44,720 bases of DNA from Nitrospira sp. (lineage in GTDB: Bacteria > Nitrospirota > Nitrospiria > Nitrospirales > Nitrospiraceae): NCBI GenBank assembly GCA_019636835.1, contig JAHBWU010000023.1:1-44720 (forward strand), given 5' to 3'. The position numbers were made by a program, and so were the translations under genes. Of the stretch, positions 42,181-44,720 are shown one piece after another. The first letter of the stretch is position 1, and the number at the start of each line of letters is the position of its first letter. The notes under the pieces are model-generated. The model saw nothing but the letters and a program-made list of their open reading frames with translations. It was not told the origin of the DNA and made no database searches.

Positions 42181-42888
42181 TCATTGGATCGTTTTGCTGA
42201 CCTCGTTCGAGGGACCGCTCTCGCCAGCACTGTTATACGCCGTGACGGCGAAATAGTACATCCGGCCCACGGTCAAACTGTTCACGGTCGAGGAGGTGAC
42301 GTTGCTCACCGTGATGGTCCGTGTATAGAGACGAGGCGCTTCCCCCACATAGATTTTATAACCGCTGACTGTGCCGGTGGTCGCGTTCCATGTGAGAGTG
42401 GCAGTAGACGTCGTGGGTGATGGTGATGAAGGGGGCGACGAGGTGGCGGGCGAAATAATCAACGTCACCGGGATCGACCAAGTGTACCAGGTGTTCACCT
42501 TGATTGTGATGGTTGCTTTGTATGTCCCCGCTGTACGCCCGCTGGTATTGACAGCAACCGTGAGCTTCTTACTTGTGATCACAGATGTTGTGGTGGGCGA
42601 CACTGTCAGCCAAGTAGCATTGTCTGAGGCCGTGAGCGTTTCTGTGGAAGAAGTGGCCTTGGAGGAGGTTATTGTCTGCGTCGGTGGGTTTGTCGCACCC
42701 TGCACAGCATAAAAGGTCAGCGATTTCGGACTAACAGTGTGGGACGCCAAGCCTTCAGAAACGAGCCCAAGGCAGAGGAATGCCGTGATCCCAATCACCT
42801 GCCAGAACCAGGGTGTGGACGAAGTCGTATGATGAGACCGAGCCTGTTGGTTGGTGTGTGCCATTAAGAAGTGTCGCATCAGTGTCAT
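42181..42888 (-). CDS. Secreted BACON + FN3 domain protein
   Basis: A 235-aa reverse-strand protein with a late signal peptide (hydrophobic stretch at about residues 28-45, cleavage near LAS). ATGs at 42879 and 42864 are alternative starts; 42879 has better spacing to an AAAGG. A BACON-type domain follows (SLTFYAVQGATNPPTQTI, ATWLTVSPTTTS, GTYKATITIKV). Then comes a Ser/Pro/Thr linker and an FN3 domain (TLTWNATTGTVSGYKIYVG, YYFAVTAYNSAGESGPSNEV). BACON domains often bind glycans or mucin. It is a close paralogue of the broken gene at 44007-44682 and has no PEP-CTERM tail. Confidence 0.75.
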   Translation of the reverse strand: MTLMRHFLMAHTNQQARSHHTTSSTPWFWQVIGITAFLCLGLVSEGLASHTVSPKSLTFYAVQGATNPPTQTITSSKATSSTETLTASDNATWLTVSPTTTSVITSKKLTVAVNTSGRTAGTYKATITIKVNTWYTWSIPVTLIISPATSSPPSSPSPTTSTATLTWNATTGTVSGYKIYVGEAPRLYTRTITVSNVTSSTVNSLTVGRMYYFAVTAYNSAGESGPSNEVSKTIQ

Positions 42889-42927
42889 GGCCTTTCTTTG
42901 ATGATGGACGTTTCACTATGGATGTTC

Positions 42928-42940
42928 GTCTGTAACAGAC
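42928..42940. promoter_or_regulatory. Palindrome upstream of the BACON/FN3 gene
   Basis: GTCTGT-A-ACAGAC is a perfect 13-base palindrome about 40 bases upstream of the reverse-strand start at 42888. It contains the TGTAACA core, reminiscent of the TTACAGT half-sites near the PEP-CTERM gene but with different spacing. It could be an operator; support is weak. Confidence 0.3.
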
Positions 42941-43135
42941 CCTGTATAAGTCGCACTCACTTCAGTTGAGATGGCTTGATGGACCACCAACCCCTTGAAG
43001 CGGAATGATGCATCACAGGATTTTGTGTGCGATGGGGGTGAAAAAGTGCAATTTCTTGTATGGGCCAAATCCCTTGTCGCTGGAGAAGGGCCTCTGGATA
43101 ATGTAGTCTCCCTTTACGCAAGAGATGTGCAGCTC

Positions 43136-43705
43136 TCATGATTGAGCTGAAGGCGTCACCGCCATAAACTCATTCGAACAGAGGCTCTCCGACTCGTTGA
43201 ACGCACGGATAACGAAAAAGTATGATGTGTTGGGTTCAAGCCCTGTGATCGTGGCGGATGGATCCTCGACAGCTTGGCTTTCCCCATCAGAACATGCATT
43301 TGGTTTTTCCGAACTTGATTCTTCTAAATTTGGCTCTTCTGAGCTTGGTTCTTCTGGTAAGCGTTTTCCATAGTGGACGCGGTAGCCAGTTGCGTTGAAG
43401 TCAGGGGGATGATCCCATGTCAAATGTGCGGTAACTCCTGTTGGTGTCGGGGTCATAGTAATTATCGGCTCTTTTTCTTGATCAGAATCTGCCACCTCGG
43501 AATCAGAAGTTAGATCCGAGTCCAGTCCTGTCGAAGCGTCCGTAGGCGTAGAGAGGCTAGAAATTATCGGTCCTCCAGCTCCCTCACCTGAACAACCAGC
43601 TAGTGGCATAAGTAGGAGAACTAGAAGTGTCAGATAGGTTATCGAGATGTTCGATTTCCGAGAGACAAAGCGAACCGAATACTCAAGATCCTCAAGCGTC
43701 AACAT
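43136..43705 (-). CDS. FN3-domain lipoprotein with acidic repeat
   Basis: A 189-aa reverse-strand lipoprotein. An AGGAG seven bases before the ATG supports the start at 43705. After a charged N-terminal stretch and a hydrophobic core, the lipobox LMPLAGC marks the lipidation site. An acidic, Ser/Thr-rich linker follows, then an FN3 domain (AHLTWDHPPDFNATGYRVHYG, ITGLEPNTSYFFVIRAFNES). A short internal repeat of EEPSSEEPN-type units (about residues 117-135) is inserted in the FN3 loop. It is paralogous to the 131-aa lipoprotein at 41477. A sigma-54 promoter candidate lies 125 bases upstream. Confidence 0.72.
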   Translation of the reverse strand: MLTLEDLEYSVRFVSRKSNISITYLTLLVLLLMPLAGCSGEGAGGPIISSLSTPTDASTGLDSDLTSDSEVADSDQEKEPIITMTPTPTGVTAHLTWDHPPDFNATGYRVHYGKRLPEEPSSEEPNLEESSSEKPNACSDGESQAVEDPSATITGLEPNTSYFFVIRAFNESESLCSNEFMAVTPSAQS

Positions 43706-43829
43706 AGAGACACTCCTATGAATGAAATGGTACGGAGCTATGCTGGTATTAAGTTTTCGTCCAGCGGTGACCAGTGTAAGACAGAGAGGATCACCACGAT
43801 TTTCGTTTTCCTAGGCGAAGAGGAGCACA

Positions 43830-43844
43830 GCAAAAGTGATGCCG
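43830..43844 (-). promoter_or_regulatory. Sigma-54 (-24/-12) promoter candidate
   Basis: On the reverse strand CGGCAT-CACTT-TTGC matches TGGCAC-N5-TTGC with exact spacing and with both the GG and GC invariant pairs. It would drive the FN3 lipoprotein whose start is at 43705, leaving a leader of about 110 bases. No TTACAGT-type site was found upstream of it. The rest of the 43706-44006 gap holds only this site and the hairpin at 43914. Confidence 0.65.
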
Positions 43845-43913
43845 AGAGAAAATAATCTATGAGCTTGATTTTTAGATGCTTTGATTGGTTCGTCGAGAAT
43901 TAGAAGTGTAGGC

Positions 43914-43935
43914 TGTGAAGGGTTCAACCTTCACA
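43914..43935. terminator. Hairpin between divergent context of two reverse-strand genes
   Basis: TGTGAAGG-GTTCAA-CCTTCACA is a perfect eight-pair stem with a six-base loop, located after the stop of the BACON/FN3 gene at 44007 (reverse strand). It has no clear T run on either strand, so it may be a weak terminator or an RNA-stabilising hairpin. Confidence 0.4.
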
Positions 43936-44006
43936 AAGCTCAGGATGGAACAGGCTGATGCTGAATGATCACCCCGTATTTCTTCGTACTCATTCACAGA
44001 GGATGG

Positions 44007-44682
44007 TCAGTAGATGCTTTTACTCACCTCGTTGGAGGGCAAGCTCTCGCCGGCACTGTTATATGCGGTGACGGCGAAATAGTAGGTTGTCGCGGTAGGT
44101 AAACTGTCAACGATGTAGGATGTAATATTGCCGACATCAATTGTTCTTGTATAGAGGCCAGAAGTTGTCCCTACATAAACTTTATAGCCGGCTAAAGTTA
44201 AGTCGGTGACAGGGTTCCACGCGAGGGTGGCTGTCGTGGCTGATGGTGGGGGCTGAGAGGAGGACGATATCGTCAAAGTCACAGGGACTGTCGTCTTTGC
44301 CCGTTTTCCAACCCTGATCGTGATGGTTGCGTTGTAGGTACCCGCTGCAAGCCCATTTGCATCGACAGCCACCGAAATCTGCGCTGTGCTTGTTATGGAG
44401 GTTGTTGATGGCGAAACCGTCAGCCAGGAGGCACTATCTGCGCTGGTTAATGTAGCCTCACGCGAACTGTTCCTGTAGGCGGATATCGTCTGGGTGGGTG
44501 GGTGGGTTTGTCTCGCCTTGAACAGCATTAAAGGTTAGAGCTGTCGGGCTAATAGTAAACGCCAAGCATTCAGAAGTGAGACCAAGGCTGATGAAGGCAG
44601 AGACTGCAAGGACCTGCCAGAGGTAGAGAGTGGCTAAAGAATTACTCTTACAACGAGACCCTGCCTGCTGAGTGTGTTCCAT
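44007..44682 (-). pseudogene. Secreted BACON + FN3 protein, frameshifted at a TGGG tract
   Basis: Two overlapping reverse-strand frames together encode a close paralogue of the protein at 42181-42888. The first (44682 down to about 44500) gives the signal peptide and ALTFNAVQGETNPPT. The second (to 44007) gives TQTISAYRNSS, a BACON domain and an FN3 domain ending YYFAVTAYNSAGESLPSNEV. They are joined across four tandem TGGG units (44491-44506). Removing one four-base unit would restore a single frame through the paralogue's NPPTQTI motif. A GAGG at suitable spacing precedes the ATG at 44682. The gene may be broken, or off in a phase-variable state. Confidence 0.75.
44491..44506. repeat. Tandem TGGG tetranucleotide tract
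   Basis: Four perfect TGGG units (CCCA on the coding strand) lie inside the BACON/FN3 gene, exactly where its reading frame breaks. The paralogue at 42181 has an interrupted equivalent (CCCACCGACG) that stays in frame. Short tandem repeats of this kind are prone to slippage during replication. Confidence 0.85.
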
Positions 44683-44720
44683 AAAAAGCGCCTCATTGGT
44701 GGGTTGCCATTTCTTCTGTG

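Noticed and set aside
43118..43132. Reverse-strand CTGCAC-N5-TTGC as a sigma-54 promoter for the BACON/FN3 gene at 42888
   Set aside because: It lacks the GG pair of the -24 box and lies 230 bases from the start codon, at the end of the neighbouring lipoprotein gene.

Overview
The window reads as part of a Gram-negative environmental bacterium's exopolysaccharide (EPS) locus joined to an exosortase A (XrtA) / PEP-CTERM protein-sorting system. Protein style and mid-range GC suggest a Nitrospira-like member of the Nitrospirota, but this is an impression from recall and no marker gene here proves it. I see no rRNA, tRNA or CRISPR array.

Region 1 (1-33.1 kb) is one long run of same-strand genes with short or overlapping junctions. 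It starts with the tail of the EPS priming sugar transferase and an XrtA-type polysaccharide deacetylase. Next comes a four-gene block of asparagine-synthase-like amidotransferase, acyl carrier protein, acyl-CoA ligase and NAD-synthase-like enzyme. Then come exosortase XrtA with its EpsI-type partner, two FemAB/GNAT-type proteins, a DegT-type PLP enzyme and three SGNH hydrolases. The rest is polysaccharide assembly: GT2, GT39 and GT4 glycosyltransferases, NodB deacetylases, a hexapeptide acyltransferase, a Wzy/ligase-like polymerase, a UPF0104-type membrane protein, a Wzx-type flippase, a CapK/PaaK-like adenylating enzyme and a CapA-like protein. Small IS5 remnants sit at 1.2 kb and 12.9 kb.

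Region 2 (33.1-38.7 kb) holds a secreted lectin-like protein gene behind a sigma-54 promoter. It is followed by nested, decayed insertion sequences (IS5, two IS3 types, IS630), a GT4 gene, and a second IS3 graveyard that includes a 509-bp internally deleted element with both ends still present.

Region 3 (38.7-44.7 kb) is a regulatory and surface-protein region. It holds an orphan 136-aa protein, the sigma-54 activator PrsR, a 93-aa PEP-CTERM protein behind an AT-rich control region, two FN3 lipoproteins, and two BACON+FN3 secreted proteins. One of the latter is thrown out of frame by a TGGG tetranucleotide tract.

A likely working model: PrsR with sigma-54 switches on the secreted and PEP-CTERM proteins through -24/-12 promoters (three candidates here). 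XrtA sorts the PEP-CTERM protein. The large operon makes and modifies the EPS with which these proteins act at the cell surface. The kinase PrsK and the TPR protein PrsT usually found with PrsR are not in this window.
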